Assembly (NCBI GenBank): GCA_963781675.1
Contig: CAWAGF010000005.1
Location: 62,001-126,000, forward strand
Length of the DNA stretch: 64,000 bases
Direction: 5' to 3'
Source: SCTD01 sp963781675
Lineage (GTDB): Bacteria; Actinomycetota; Actinomycetes; Mycobacteriales; SCTD01
This document shows positions 18,238-29,923 of the stretch, piece after piece. The notes below the pieces were generated by a model. That model saw only the letters and a program-made list of their open reading frames with translations, was not told the origin of the DNA and did no database searches. Both the position numbers and the translations under genes were made by a program. How positions within the stretch are numbered: the stretch's first letter is position 1; each line of letters opens with the position of its first letter.

Positions 18238-18801
18238 TCAGCGGTCGCGCACCAGCGACGCCACGACGTACGCCAGCAGGGCCCCCACGGGCCAGCCGAC
18301 GACGGCCTCCCGCGCCCGCAGCCGCAGGCTGAGCTCCAGCCCGCCCTGCTGCCCCGCGTTCACCGCGCGCTGCACGTCCTCCAGTCCCACCGTCGAGCCG
18401 ACCCGCATCGCGATCCAGCCGGCCGCCAGCCCGCCGAGCGTGAGTCCGACCACGACGGCCGGACCGTGCGCGCGGCCGAGCCACCAGGCGAGCAGTCCCC
18501 CGACGACCCCGGCGAGCAGCACCGCGAACAGGAAGTAGCCGTCCCCCGCGATGAAGGCCTTGCTGCCGGGCTCGGCCAGCTGCACGTCCTCACCGCTGAC
18601 CACGACGTCCACGTGCGGCGCCAGCGCCGACCACAGCAGGCCGACCGGTGCGCCCAGCAGGACGGTGACGACCGCGGCGAGGGCGCCGGCGCCGACGTCG
18701 GCCCGCAGCGAGGGCGACGCGGCGGCGGGCAGCGCGTGCGGCAGGGCGCCGAAGGCAGGGGCCGCGCGCCGCGGGTCCGGCGAGGTCCAGGAGGTGCTCA
18801 C
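18238..18801 (-). CDS. Four-helix membrane protein (DUF2567-like)
   Basis: 187 residues with four hydrophobic helices and a periplasmic-looking loop (VDVVVSGEDVQLAEPGSKA) between the first two. The layout, with GAPVGLLWSALAP at the first helix and GDGYFLFAVLLAGVVGG at the second, resembles the actinobacterial DUF2567 family; I am moderately sure. Function unknown. The GTG at 18801 is the likely start. Confidence 0.65.
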   Translation of the reverse strand: MSTSWTSPDPRRAAPAFGALPHALPAAASPSLRADVGAGALAAVVTVLLGAPVGLLWSALAPHVDVVVSGEDVQLAEPGSKAFIAGDGYFLFAVLLAGVVGGLLAWWLGRAHGPAVVVGLTLGGLAAGWIAMRVGSTVGLEDVQRAVNAGQQGGLELSLRLRAREAVVGWPVGALLAYVVASLVRDR

Positions 18802-18900
18802 CGCACCATCGTGCCCGCTTCGTCCCGGACCGCGCTCCGGCGCCCGTGCCGGCGGACGGGGTCGCGCGCCCGCGGCCGCCCCGGCCCTACCCTCGTCGCC

Positions 18901-19527
18901 ATGGTCTCCCGTGCCGCGGCGGCGCTCGTGCTGGCCGCCGCGCTGCTGGCCGGCTGCTCCGACGACGAGCCGGCCGGGACCCCGCAGAGCGCCTCGGCCA
19001 GCGCGCTGGCCGCTCCCGTACCCGGCGTCTCCCTCCCGCCGGACCCGCTCCTGCCGCTGGTGCCCGAGCCCGCGGAGGTGCCGGCCGGGATGGTGCCGCT
19101 GCTGACCGGGAGCGGCCCGCGCGACGCGAAGGCCATCGCGGAGTTCTCAGCCGACCCGGCCGCCGCGGCCAAGGCCCTGGCCGCGCACGGGTTCCGCAGC
19201 GCCTACGTCGCGCAGTACGCCCACCCGTCCGACGGGCGGGTCCTGTCCGTCGTGGTCGCCCGCTTCGGCGACGCGGCGGGCGCGAAGGCCGACCTGGAGG
19301 GCGACCTCGCCGGCTCCTCCGGGGACCTGGTGGAGACCGGCACCGTCGGGGAGGCCTCGCAGGCGCGCCGTCAGCCGCTGCCGGGCGACGACGCCGGCGA
19401 GCTCGTCACCCTCCGGTTCCGGCAGGGGTCCGCGACGTGGCTCCTCGCGTACGGGGCGCAGCCGACCGCAGACCCGCAGGTGGCCGTCGAGCTCGCCCGG
19501 GCGCTCGTCGAGCGGGCCACCGCCTGA
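18901..19527 (+). CDS. Secreted lipoprotein of unknown function
   Basis: 208 residues starting with a lipoprotein signal peptide (MVSRAAAALVLAAALLAGC) whose lipobox LAGC predicts lipidation at Cys19. A low-complexity Pro/Ala stretch precedes a domain of about 150 residues (HGFRSAYVAQYAHPSDGR, VVVARFGDAAGAKADLEGD) that resembles small actinobacterial exported lipoproteins without known role. The ATG at 18901 is well placed. Processing would use the lspA and Lgt pathway; lspA is in this window. Confidence 0.75.
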   Translation: MVSRAAAALVLAAALLAGCSDDEPAGTPQSASASALAAPVPGVSLPPDPLLPLVPEPAEVPAGMVPLLTGSGPRDAKAIAEFSADPAAAAKALAAHGFRSAYVAQYAHPSDGRVLSVVVARFGDAAGAKADLEGDLAGSSGDLVETGTVGEASQARRQPLPGDDAGELVTLRFRQGSATWLLAYGAQPTADPQVAVELARALVERATA

Positions 19528-19566
19528 CCGTTGACCGGCGCCCGCTCGCCGCGACAGGCTGAGCGG

Positions 19567-20016
19567 GTGCGGCGGACGACGGTGGCCGGTCTGGTGGTGG
19601 CGAGCGGGCTGCTCGCCGCCGGAGCGGTCGCGGCCGTCCAGCGCGAGGGCGCGTCGCTGCCGGCAGTCGGACCGCTCGGCGGGATCACCGAGCCGGGCGA
19701 CGGCTGCCCGCAGATGGTGTCCGCGATCGGCTACGCCGACGCGCTGCTCGTCGACCTGGGGCAGGAGCGCTACCAGGAGTACGACGTGGCGGTGCGCAGC
19801 CGGCTGGCGCAGGTGGCCGGCACGGCGCGGGTCGAGGCCGCGGACTGGCCGAGCGAGCGGGTGCACCGGCAGGCCCGGCAGCTCGCGCACCTCGCCTTCA
19901 CCGCCAGCCGGCTGCCGACGGGTGGGGAGGCGGCCTTCACGCGGGCGCAGGCGCTGGTCGCCTACAAGGCGGGGGCGGCGCAGATGGTGCTGCTCTGCCA
20001 GGCCGCGACGGGCTGA
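19567..20016 (+). CDS. Secreted protein of unknown function
   Basis: About 149 residues. I chose the GTG at 19567 because it gives a typical signal peptide (VRRTTVAGLVVASGLLAAGAVAA); an upstream TTG at 19531 would put twelve residues ahead of it. The mature part contains DGCPQMVSAIGYADALLVD and is mostly helical, with two Cys residues that may pair. No family recognised. It follows the lipoprotein gene by 39 bases. Confidence 0.6.
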   Translation: MRRTTVAGLVVASGLLAAGAVAAVQREGASLPAVGPLGGITEPGDGCPQMVSAIGYADALLVDLGQERYQEYDVAVRSRLAQVAGTARVEAADWPSERVHRQARQLAHLAFTASRLPTGGEAAFTRAQALVAYKAGAAQMVLLCQAATG

Positions 20017-20066
20017 CGCGGCTGCGGGAGAGGGCCGGGTACGGCAGAGCCCCGGGTGCGGCCGGC

Positions 20067-20750
20067 CTAGTGCCAGAGGTCCGCGGTGCGCCACACCAGG
20101 ATGTCGAGGATCCGCAGCCGGCTGACCGGGCTGCCCTCCTCGGCGGCGAGCTGCTCCAGCGCGTCGAACGCCTCGCGCTCGGCCTGCAGGTCGTCCCGCA
20201 TCTGCCGGCACAGGTCGAAGATGAAGTCCGCCCAGGCCCGGTCGGTGGAGCGGGGCAGCGCGCCGGGGGCGGTGTACGCCTCGAAGATCCGGGAGTCGTA
20301 GAGCGGCACGAGGTCGGGCCGCTTGCGGTGCAGCACCTTGGAGACGATGGTGCCGCGCACGCCGCGGCCGGCGTACCGCGGCTCGTCCAGGATCCCGAAC
20401 AGGCCTGCCACGCAGAGGATGTGGTCCTCGTCGGCCTCGTGCAGCGGCACCTGCGGCAGGTCCGCGACGGCCTCGAGCGCGGGCAGCATCTCGCGCAGCA
20501 GCGCGAAGCGGCCGCGGTCGATGTCGACGCCCATGAGGGTCGGCGCGAGCAGGTCGCCGTCGATGAGCTCCGCCGTGCCGTTGGTCACCAGCCGGTCGTA
20601 GCTGGGGTAGGCGTAGCCGTTGCGGACGTCGAGGTAGTCGAGCAGCACCTGGTCGGGGTGCTCGACGACGAGCGTGCCGGCGCACAGCCGCAGCTCGCCG
20701 ACGGCGGCGGCACGGGCTCCCGGCGCGGCCGGACGGATGACGCGTTCCAC
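20067..20750 (-). CDS. Conserved hypothetical protein (DUF6308-like)
   Basis: A 227-residue soluble protein with no signal peptide or membrane segment. Conserved-looking pieces are LLDYLDVRNGYAYPSYDRLVTN (written here only as DVRNGYAYPSYD), LFGILDEPRYAGRGVRG and KRPDLVPLYDSRIFEAY. The last resembles the DUF6308 family; function unknown. GTG start at 20750. It converges with the preceding secreted-protein gene and lies downstream of dnaE on the same strand. Confidence 0.65.
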   Translation of the reverse strand: MERVIRPAAPGARAAAVGELRLCAGTLVVEHPDQVLLDYLDVRNGYAYPSYDRLVTNGTAELIDGDLLAPTLMGVDIDRGRFALLREMLPALEAVADLPQVPLHEADEDHILCVAGLFGILDEPRYAGRGVRGTIVSKVLHRKRPDLVPLYDSRIFEAYTAPGALPRSTDRAWADFIFDLCRQMRDDLQAEREAFDALEQLAAEEGSPVSRLRILDILVWRTADLWH

Positions 20751-20791
20751 GAGCAGGACGCTAGTCGCTGAGCGGCTGCGTCAGCCCGAGC

Positions 20792-24340
<3,549 letters not shown>

Positions 24341-24488
24341 GTCTCTCCTACGGGTACGCCGGATGGTGCAGCGTCGGTCCGAGGGGAAGGCGGGCCGTGC
24401 TGTGCTGGTGGTGGGGCTGCCGACGACTGTGCCACGGAGTCCCGACAGAACGAGGCAGGACGCACCGGGTCGCGGCTAGCGTGCCCGC

Positions 24489-24560
24489 GTGACCACGGTG
24501 GGGATCATGAGCGCGGGCGCCGGCCTCGACGTGGCCGGCCTCCTGGACGGGCTGCGGTGA
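24489..24560 (+). CDS. Possible 23-codon ORF coupled to the SDR gene
   Basis: A short GTG frame (MTTVGIMSAGAGLDVAGLL...) ends at a TGA overlapping the GTG start of the SDR gene (GTGA). It could be a leader cistron or a remnant of a truncated gene. The dnaE-SDR divergent gap of about 215 bases contains nothing else I can identify. Confidence 0.3.
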   Translation: MTTVGIMSAGAGLDVAGLLDGLR

Positions 24561-25327
24561 CCCGGCTGGCCGGAGCGCACGTGGTGGTCACCGGCGGCTC
24601 GGAGGGCATCGGCCTGGAGACCGCGCGCCTGGCCCGGGACCGCGGCGCCCGCGTCTCGATCGTGAGCCGCAGCCCGGACAAGCTCGCCGCCGCGCAGCGC
24701 GAGGTGGACGTCGCCACCGCCGTGGCGGACGTCACCGACGAGCCGGCGCTGCACGAGGCGCTGCGAGGGCTGGGCCCGTGCGACGTCCTGGTGGCGGCCG
24801 CGGGCGGGGCGGAGCCGGCCCGCCTGCTGGAGGCCGACACCGCCGCCCTGCTCCGGCAGGTGGAGCTGAACCTGCTCGGCGCGCTGCACGCCGTGCGGGG
24901 CGTCCTGCCCGGGATGCTGGCCGCCGGCCGCGGCCACGTCGTGCTGGTGAGCTCCGCGGCGGCGCTGACCGGCGTCTACGGCTACGGCGGGTACGGCCCG
25001 GCCAAGGCCGGGCTGCGCAACCTGGCCGAGGTGCTGCGGGCCGAGCACCCGGAGCTGACCGTCGCCGTCGCCTACCCGCCGGACACGCTCACCCCCGGCT
25101 TCGCCCGTGAGAACCTCAGCAAGCCCGCCGAGACCGCGGCGGTCTCCGCGCTGGTGAAGCCGGTGACGGCCGAGCACGTCGCGCGCGCGCTGGTCGACGG
25201 CGTGGAGCGGGACCGCCTCACCATCACGGCCGACCCGGCCACCGCCCTGCTCGCCCGGCTGCCGCTGGTGGCCGGGCCGGTCGCGCGCGCGTCGATGCGC
25301 CGGGCCGTGCGCCGCAGCCGCTCGTGA
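24557..25327 (+). CDS. Short-chain dehydrogenase/reductase
   Basis: A 256-residue classical SDR: cofactor motif VVTGGSEGIGLETARL, NAG-like region LVAAAGGAEPARL, catalytic Ser in VVLVSSAAALTGVYG and the YxxxK as GYGPAKAGLRNLAEVLR. The basic residue after the second beta strand (SRSPDKL) suggests NADPH. The overall pattern, with a C-terminal hydrophobic stretch, resembles 3-ketosphinganine-reductase-like SDRs, but the substrate is uncertain. Its stop overlaps the next gene's GTG. Confidence 0.85.
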   Translation: MTRLAGAHVVVTGGSEGIGLETARLARDRGARVSIVSRSPDKLAAAQREVDVATAVADVTDEPALHEALRGLGPCDVLVAAAGGAEPARLLEADTAALLRQVELNLLGALHAVRGVLPGMLAAGRGHVVLVSSAAALTGVYGYGGYGPAKAGLRNLAEVLRAEHPELTVAVAYPPDTLTPGFARENLSKPAETAAVSALVKPVTAEHVARALVDGVERDRLTITADPATALLARLPLVAGPVARASMRRAVRRSRS

Positions 25328-25965
25328 CGGTCCCGACCCGCCCCACCACGTGGACGGCCGCGCGCTGGACCGCTCTGTGCGCGCTCGCCTACAACCTCAT
25401 GCACCACCTCGGCGCGCTCCCCGGCGGCCTCGGCGACGCCGGCGGCGGCACGCGCTGGACCGACTGGCTCGACCTGCTCACGCCCTGGGCCGTCGTCGGC
25501 ACCGCGCTGGCGGCCCTGGCCGCCGCGGGCACGGACCGGCGCGGCTGGTGGCTCGCGCTGACCGGCGCGGCCGTCTACGTGCAGGGCCACGGCGTGCACC
25601 TGGCCGCCAACTCGATCGGCAACGTCCGCGGCGACGTCGCGCCCGTCCACCTCTGGGACGAGGTGGTGGGCCACTGGCTCTGGTACGGCGGCGCCGCGCT
25701 GCTGGCCCTCGCCCTGCTGCGCGCGGTGCCGCTGCGCCCCTCCCCCGCCGGCGTCGCCCTCGCGCTCGCGACCGGGCTGACGTGGACGACCAACGCGCTG
25801 GAGGGCACCACCGCCGTCGGCTCCCTGCTGGTCGCCGCCGCCCTGGCCGGCGCCGCGCACCGCCGGGCCAACCCGCTGGTCGTCCTGGCGTTCGGGACCA
25901 GCGCGCTGCTGCTCACGGCGTACGGCCTCTGGCACGGCGGCTTCCCCGCGCCGAGCGGCTCATGA
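25324..25965 (+). CDS. Integral membrane protein
   Basis: 213 residues with about six hydrophobic helices and several His in or near membrane segments (YNLMHHLGALPG, YVQGHGVHLAANSIGNV, LWDEVVGHWLWYGG). His pairs of this sort can bind metal or haem, but I recognise no family. GTG start overlaps the SDR stop; the stop overlaps the next ATG. A role with the SDR is suggested only by coupling. Confidence 0.7.
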   Translation: MTVPTRPTTWTAARWTALCALAYNLMHHLGALPGGLGDAGGGTRWTDWLDLLTPWAVVGTALAALAAAGTDRRGWWLALTGAAVYVQGHGVHLAANSIGNVRGDVAPVHLWDEVVGHWLWYGGAALLALALLRAVPLRPSPAGVALALATGLTWTTNALEGTTAVGSLLVAAALAGAAHRRANPLVVLAFGTSALLLTAYGLWHGGFPAPSGS

Positions 25966-26191
25966 GCACCGCCCGGCTGCTGGGCGCGTCCGCCCTGGCG
26001 ATGGTCCGCACGCACTGGGTGCCCCTCCTTCCGCTCGGCGACGCCGCACCGCGGGGCCGTTCCGCTCGGCGCGGCGATCGCGGACGGGCTGGCTCAAGCC
26101 CGTCAGCCGGGCGACGACGAGGTGCAGCGCCTGCTCGACCCGGTCGGGCCGTCACCCTCTTGCCCGTCGAACGTGCAGGATGCGCGCGTGA
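25962..26191 (+). CDS. Short coupled ORF of unclear frame before the diacylglycerol kinase gene
   Basis: An ATG overlaps the stop of the membrane gene (ATGA) and begins MSTARLLGASALAMVRTHWV. After about 25 codons the frame becomes Arg-rich, while another frame reads GAVPLGAAIADGLAQARQPG with coding-like third-base GC. A single-base error near 26040 is likely. The region may encode a small protein of 50-75 residues or be a remnant. A TGA at 26189 overlaps the next GTG. Confidence 0.25.
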
Positions 26192-27066
26192 CCCGTGTCG
26201 CCGTCGTGGCCAACCCGACCAAGAGCGGGGACCCGTTCTGGGACGAGCGGGTGCTCGGCGTCCTCGCGCGGGCCGGCCTGCCGGGAGCCACCTGGATCCC
26301 GACCACCGCGGAGGACCCTGGCCCCGGCCAGGCCCGCCGGGCGCTGGCCGACGGCGCAGAGCTGGTCGTCGTCTGCGGCGGCGACGGCACGGTGCGCTCG
26401 GTCGCGACCGTGCTGGCCGGCACCGGGGTGCCGATGGCGCTGCTGCCCAGCGGCACGGGCAACCTGCTGGCCCGCAACCTCGACGTCCCGCTCGAGGTGG
26501 AGGCCGCCGCGCGGGTGGCGGCGTCCGGCCGCACCGCCGCGCTCGACGTGGGCCGGACCAGCGACGGCGAGTGCTTCCTGGTCATGGCCGGCACCGGCTT
26601 CGACGCCGCGATGCTGCGTGACACCTCCGACCGGGCGAAGGTCTGGCTGAGCTGGGCGGCCTACGTGCTCGCCGGGACGCGGCACCTGCGCGGACCGCTG
26701 GCGACCTACGACCTCGACCTCGACGGCGTGGCGGTACGGCGGCAGGGCCGGGGCGTCCTCGTCGGCAACGTCAGCGCGCTGCAGGCCGGGCTCGAGCTGC
26801 TGCCCGGGGCGCTGCCGGACGACGGGCTGCTGGACGTCGCGGTGCTCGCGCCGCGAGGGCTGCGCGACTGGTTCCGCCTGGCCCGGCGGGTCGGGGTCGG
26901 ACGGGCGCCCGGCGACCAGGTGCTCGAGCGCTGGACCGCCCGCGCCGTGACCGTCCGCTCCGCGCCGGCGCAGCCGGTGCAGTACGACGGCGACCTGGTC
27001 GACCGCGACGTCGCGCTCAGCTGCCGGGTAGAGCCGGGCGCGCTGCTGGTGCGGGTGCCGGCCTAG
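26188..27066 (+). CDS. Diacylglycerol/sphingosine kinase-family lipid kinase
   Basis: 292 residues with the DAGK catalytic domain: RVAVVANPTKSGDP, nucleotide motif VVCGGDGTVRSVATVLAG, LLPSGTGNLLARNLDVP and the substrate-side region VMAGTGFDAAML. Members phosphorylate diacylglycerol or related lipids; in actinobacteria some act in phosphatidylinositol mannoside or resolvin-like lipid metabolism, but this one cannot be assigned. GTG start at 26188. Its TAG overlaps the TAG of the convergent GNAT gene (CTAG). Confidence 0.88.
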   Translation: MTRVAVVANPTKSGDPFWDERVLGVLARAGLPGATWIPTTAEDPGPGQARRALADGAELVVVCGGDGTVRSVATVLAGTGVPMALLPSGTGNLLARNLDVPLEVEAAARVAASGRTAALDVGRTSDGECFLVMAGTGFDAAMLRDTSDRAKVWLSWAAYVLAGTRHLRGPLATYDLDLDGVAVRRQGRGVLVGNVSALQAGLELLPGALPDDGLLDVAVLAPRGLRDWFRLARRVGVGRAPGDQVLERWTARAVTVRSAPAQPVQYDGDLVDRDVALSCRVEPGALLVRVPA

Positions 27067-27527
27067 AGCGCGCGGCGCATGCCGAGGTGCTCGATGCCGG
27101 CCTCGAGGTACACCTCGCCGAACGGCGTGAAGCCGGCCCGCTCGTAGAAGCCGCGAGCGTGCAGCTGCGCGTGCAGCTCGACCGCCGGCAGGCCGCGCTC
27201 GGCGGCCCGACCGACCAGCAGGTCGAGCAGCGCCCGGCCGGTGCCGGTGCCGCGGGCGTCCTCGGCGACGGCCATCCGGCCGATGGTCCCGACGGTGCCG
27301 GGGGTGCCCGGCTCGAGCTCGCCCTGCTCGCTGATGCGCCCGTCCACGAGCCGGCCGGTGCCGATGACGGCCCCGCCGAGCCGGGCGACCGCGTGGTCGG
27401 CGCCGGCGTCGAGCTCGTCGCGCTCCAGCTCCTCCGGCACGTCCTGCCCGACGACGAAGACCTGGTGCCGCAGCGCGTAGACCTCGGCGAGGTCGTCCGG
27501 CAGGGCCAGGCGGACCTCGAGGCTCAC
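27063..27527 (-). CDS. GNAT-family acetyltransferase (ElaA-like)
   Basis: 154 residues. The acetyl-CoA loop is in GRMAVAEDARGTGTGRALL, preceded by AVIGTGRLVDG, and the end GFYERAGFTPFGEVYLEAGIEH is typical of ElaA-type GNATs. Substrate unknown. The GTG start overlaps the stop of the upstream membrane-protein gene, so the pair is coupled. Confidence 0.85.
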   Translation of the reverse strand: MSLEVRLALPDDLAEVYALRHQVFVVGQDVPEELERDELDAGADHAVARLGGAVIGTGRLVDGRISEQGELEPGTPGTVGTIGRMAVAEDARGTGTGRALLDLLVGRAAERGLPAVELHAQLHARGFYERAGFTPFGEVYLEAGIEHLGMRRAL

Positions 27528-28486
27528 GAGCCGCCCGGCGTCCGGTTGCTGGGCGGCGGCACCACGCCCTTCGCGGTCGGCGGCAGCGGCCGGACGTCCA
27601 GCGTGGTCAGCTCAGCCCCACGCGGCGCCACCTCGACGCCCCGCACCACCGGCAGCGCCGGCAGCTCGGCGAGCTCGTCCGCGGCAGCTTGCACGACCAG
27701 GGCGAAGACGCAGGCGCAGCTGGTGCGGAAGGCCGCGGCCTCCTGGCCGGCGAGCCGGGCGTCCGACTCGTACAGCGTGCGGAACTCCACCTCCTCCGGC
27801 GTGCCGGCGGTGATGGTGCGGGCGGTGCCGAGCAGGTCCTGCTGCTCCTTGGCCTTGCGCGCGGCGATCTCGGAGAACACCTGCTCGAGGCCCGTCACGA
27901 TGTCGGCCGGCGTCTGGAAGACGATCTGCTCGGGATCGCCGGGCAGCGGGGCGCGGAGGTACGCCCGGCGCACCTGCAGGCCGGACTCCTGCAGCAGCGC
28001 GCCGACCTCCTCGGGGGTGAGGCCCTTGTTGAGGCTGACCAGCGCGAGGTGCTCGCGGTCCGGCTCGCTGCGCGACAGCGTCACCGCCCGCTCGCGCGCG
28101 GCGGCGAAGTGCGCGTCGATGTCGGCGCCGACGGCCGGGCCGAGCGTCAGCGGGAGCTCGGCCTCCTGCTCGGCGGCTTGCCGCTCGCGCACCTGCTCCG
28201 GGCCGTTGAGCGCGAGGGCGGCACCGGTGCCGGCGAGGAAGACGGCGGCCACCAGCAGCACGCCGAGCTGGGGGACGTCGCGCAGCAGCTTGAGCGGACC
28301 GCGGGAGGCGTAGCGGTCGTCGAGCCGGCCGAGCACGCCCCTGCCCGGAGCGGCGACGAGCGCCTGCGCCCGCTGCCGAGCGGCCGCACGGGCCGTCTCC
28401 CGGCGCTGCTCGCCGCGGTCGAGCGCGTCGCGCAGGGCGGCCGCCGCCCGTGGCACCAGCCGCGCGTCGAGGTCCTTCAGGCCCAT
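27524..28486 (-). CDS. Membrane-anchored protein of unknown function
   Basis: 320 residues: an Arg-rich cytoplasmic N-terminus, one membrane helix at about residues 74-93 (QLGVLLVAAVFLAGTGAALAL) and a large exported domain with VSLNKGLTPEEVGALLQ, a Cys pair (SCACVFAL) and a Pro-rich end. I recognise no family. The ATG at 28486 overlaps the end of rluD by ten bases and has AAGGTGG upstream. Confidence 0.7.
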   Translation of the reverse strand: MGLKDLDARLVPRAAAALRDALDRGEQRRETARAAARQRAQALVAAPGRGVLGRLDDRYASRGPLKLLRDVPQLGVLLVAAVFLAGTGAALALNGPEQVRERQAAEQEAELPLTLGPAVGADIDAHFAAARERAVTLSRSEPDREHLALVSLNKGLTPEEVGALLQESGLQVRRAYLRAPLPGDPEQIVFQTPADIVTGLEQVFSEIAARKAKEQQDLLGTARTITAGTPEEVEFRTLYESDARLAGQEAAAFRTSCACVFALVVQAAADELAELPALPVVRGVEVAPRGAELTTLDVRPLPPTAKGVVPPPSNRTPGGS

Positions 28487-29406
28487 GCCGCCACCTTGTC
28501 CAGGGCCTGCTGCAGGTCCGGCGCGTACGGGCTCTCGAACTCCACCCAGCGGCCGTCGTCCGGGTGCGCGAAGCCCAGGCGCACGGCGTGCAGCCACTGG
28601 CGCTCGAGCCCCAGCCGCTTCGACAGCGTCGGGTCCGCGCCGTAGGTGATGTCGCCGACGCACGGGTGCTTCAGCGCGGCCATGTGCACCCGGATCTGGT
28701 GCGTGCGGCCGGTCTCGAGGTGGACGTCGAGCAGCGTCGCGTGCCGGAACGCCTCGACCGTCTCGTAGTGCGTGACGCTGTCCCGGCCGCCCGCGACGAC
28801 CGCGAACTTGTACGCGCTGGTCGGGTGCCGGTCGATCGGCGCGTCGATGGTCCCGGTCATCGGGTCGGGGTGGCCCTGCACGAGCGCGTGGTAGCGCTTG
28901 TCGACCGTCCGCTCGCGGAAGGCGTCCTTCAGGACGGTGTACGCGCGCTCGCTCTTGGCGACCACCATGCAGCCGCTGGTGCCGACGTCGAGGCGGTGGA
29001 CGACGCCCTGCCGCTCCTCCGCACCGCTCGTGCTCACGCGGTGGCCGGCGGCGGCGAGCCCGCCGATGACCGTCGGGCCCTCCCAGCCGGGGCTCGGGTG
29101 GGCGGCGACCCCGACCGGCTTGTCCACGACCAGGATGTCGTCGTCCTCGTAGAGGACGTGGAGGCCGTCCACGACCGTCGGGACCGGCAGCGCGCTGCGG
29201 TCGGGGTCCGGCAGCTCCACCTCGAGGACGGCTCCGGCGGTCACCCGCTCGCTCTTGACGGTCCCGTTGCCGTCCAGCGTCGCGGCGCCGGCCTGCACCA
29301 GGTCGGCCGCCGCGGTGCGGCTCACACCGAACAGCCGGCTGATCGCCGCGTCCAGCCTCAGCCCGTCCAGCCCCTCGGGGACGGGCAGGGAACGGCGCTG
29401 GCTCAC
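28477..29406 (-). CDS. rluD: RluA-family 23S rRNA pseudouridine synthase
   Basis: 309 residues: N-terminal S4 RNA-binding domain (LDAAISRLFGVSRTAAADLV) and a catalytic domain with the active Asp in GVVHRLDVGTSGCMVVAK, plus HLETGRTHQIRVHMAALKHP. RluD-type enzymes modify U1911/1915/1917 of helix 69. I name it rluD by family resemblance; RluA/RluC cannot be wholly excluded. GTG start at 29406, seven bases after the lspA stop, the usual lspA-rluD order. Confidence 0.9.
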   Translation of the reverse strand: MSQRRSLPVPEGLDGLRLDAAISRLFGVSRTAAADLVQAGAATLDGNGTVKSERVTAGAVLEVELPDPDRSALPVPTVVDGLHVLYEDDDILVVDKPVGVAAHPSPGWEGPTVIGGLAAAGHRVSTSGAEERQGVVHRLDVGTSGCMVVAKSERAYTVLKDAFRERTVDKRYHALVQGHPDPMTGTIDAPIDRHPTSAYKFAVVAGGRDSVTHYETVEAFRHATLLDVHLETGRTHQIRVHMAALKHPCVGDITYGADPTLSKRLGLERQWLHAVRLGFAHPDDGRWVEFESPYAPDLQQALDKVAAWA

Positions 29407-29413
29407 GCGTACA

Positions 29414-29923
29414 TCATGCGGCCTTGCGGGTCCGCGTCCCGTCGACCTCGATGCCGCGGAAGGACAGCAGCACCGCGAGCAGACCCCCGACGACGATCCC
29501 GCTGTCGGCGACGTTGAAGCTGGGCCAGACCTGGAAGTCGATGAAGTCGACGACCGCGCCGCGCCCGACGCCAGGGCTCCGGAACAGCCGGTCCACCAGG
29601 TTGCCGGTCGCACCGCCGAGCAGCAGGCCGAGGCTGAGCGCCCAGCCGACGCTGCGCAGCCTGGTGCTGACCCGAGCGATCACGACGACCACCGCGACCG
29701 CCACCAGCGTGAACAGGATCGTGGCGCCCTCGGCGAAGGAGAAGGCCGCGCCGGGGTTGCGGCTGACGCGGATCAGCAGCTGCCCGTACTCCAGCTGCCG
29801 TCGGCCCTCCAGCTCGGCGACGACCCAGGCCTTGGTGAGGACGTCGAGGGCCAGCACGGCTGCCGCGACGGCACCGAGCAGGACGGTCCGCTTGGCGCGG
29901 ACCGTCGGGGCGGGCTCGGTCAG
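29414..29923 (-). CDS. lspA: Lipoprotein signal peptidase, apparent CTG start
   Basis: LspA cleaves prolipoproteins in the membrane after lipidation. The 169-residue product has four membrane helices, NPGAAFSFAEG, catalytic Asp in GGATGNLVDRL and the second in GAVVDFIDFQVWPSFNVAD. No ATG, GTG or TTG lies in frame before the first helix; the best start is a CTG at 29923, overlapping the DksA-like stop as CTGA, with GAGGAG five bases upstream. A CTG start is rare; an altered base is the alternative. Confidence 0.88.
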   Translation of the reverse strand: MTEPAPTVRAKRTVLLGAVAAAVLALDVLTKAWVVAELEGRRQLEYGQLLIRVSRNPGAAFSFAEGATILFTLVAVAVVVVIARVSTRLRSVGWALSLGLLLGGATGNLVDRLFRSPGVGRGAVVDFIDFQVWPSFNVADSGIVVGGLLAVLLSFRGIEVDGTRTRKAA

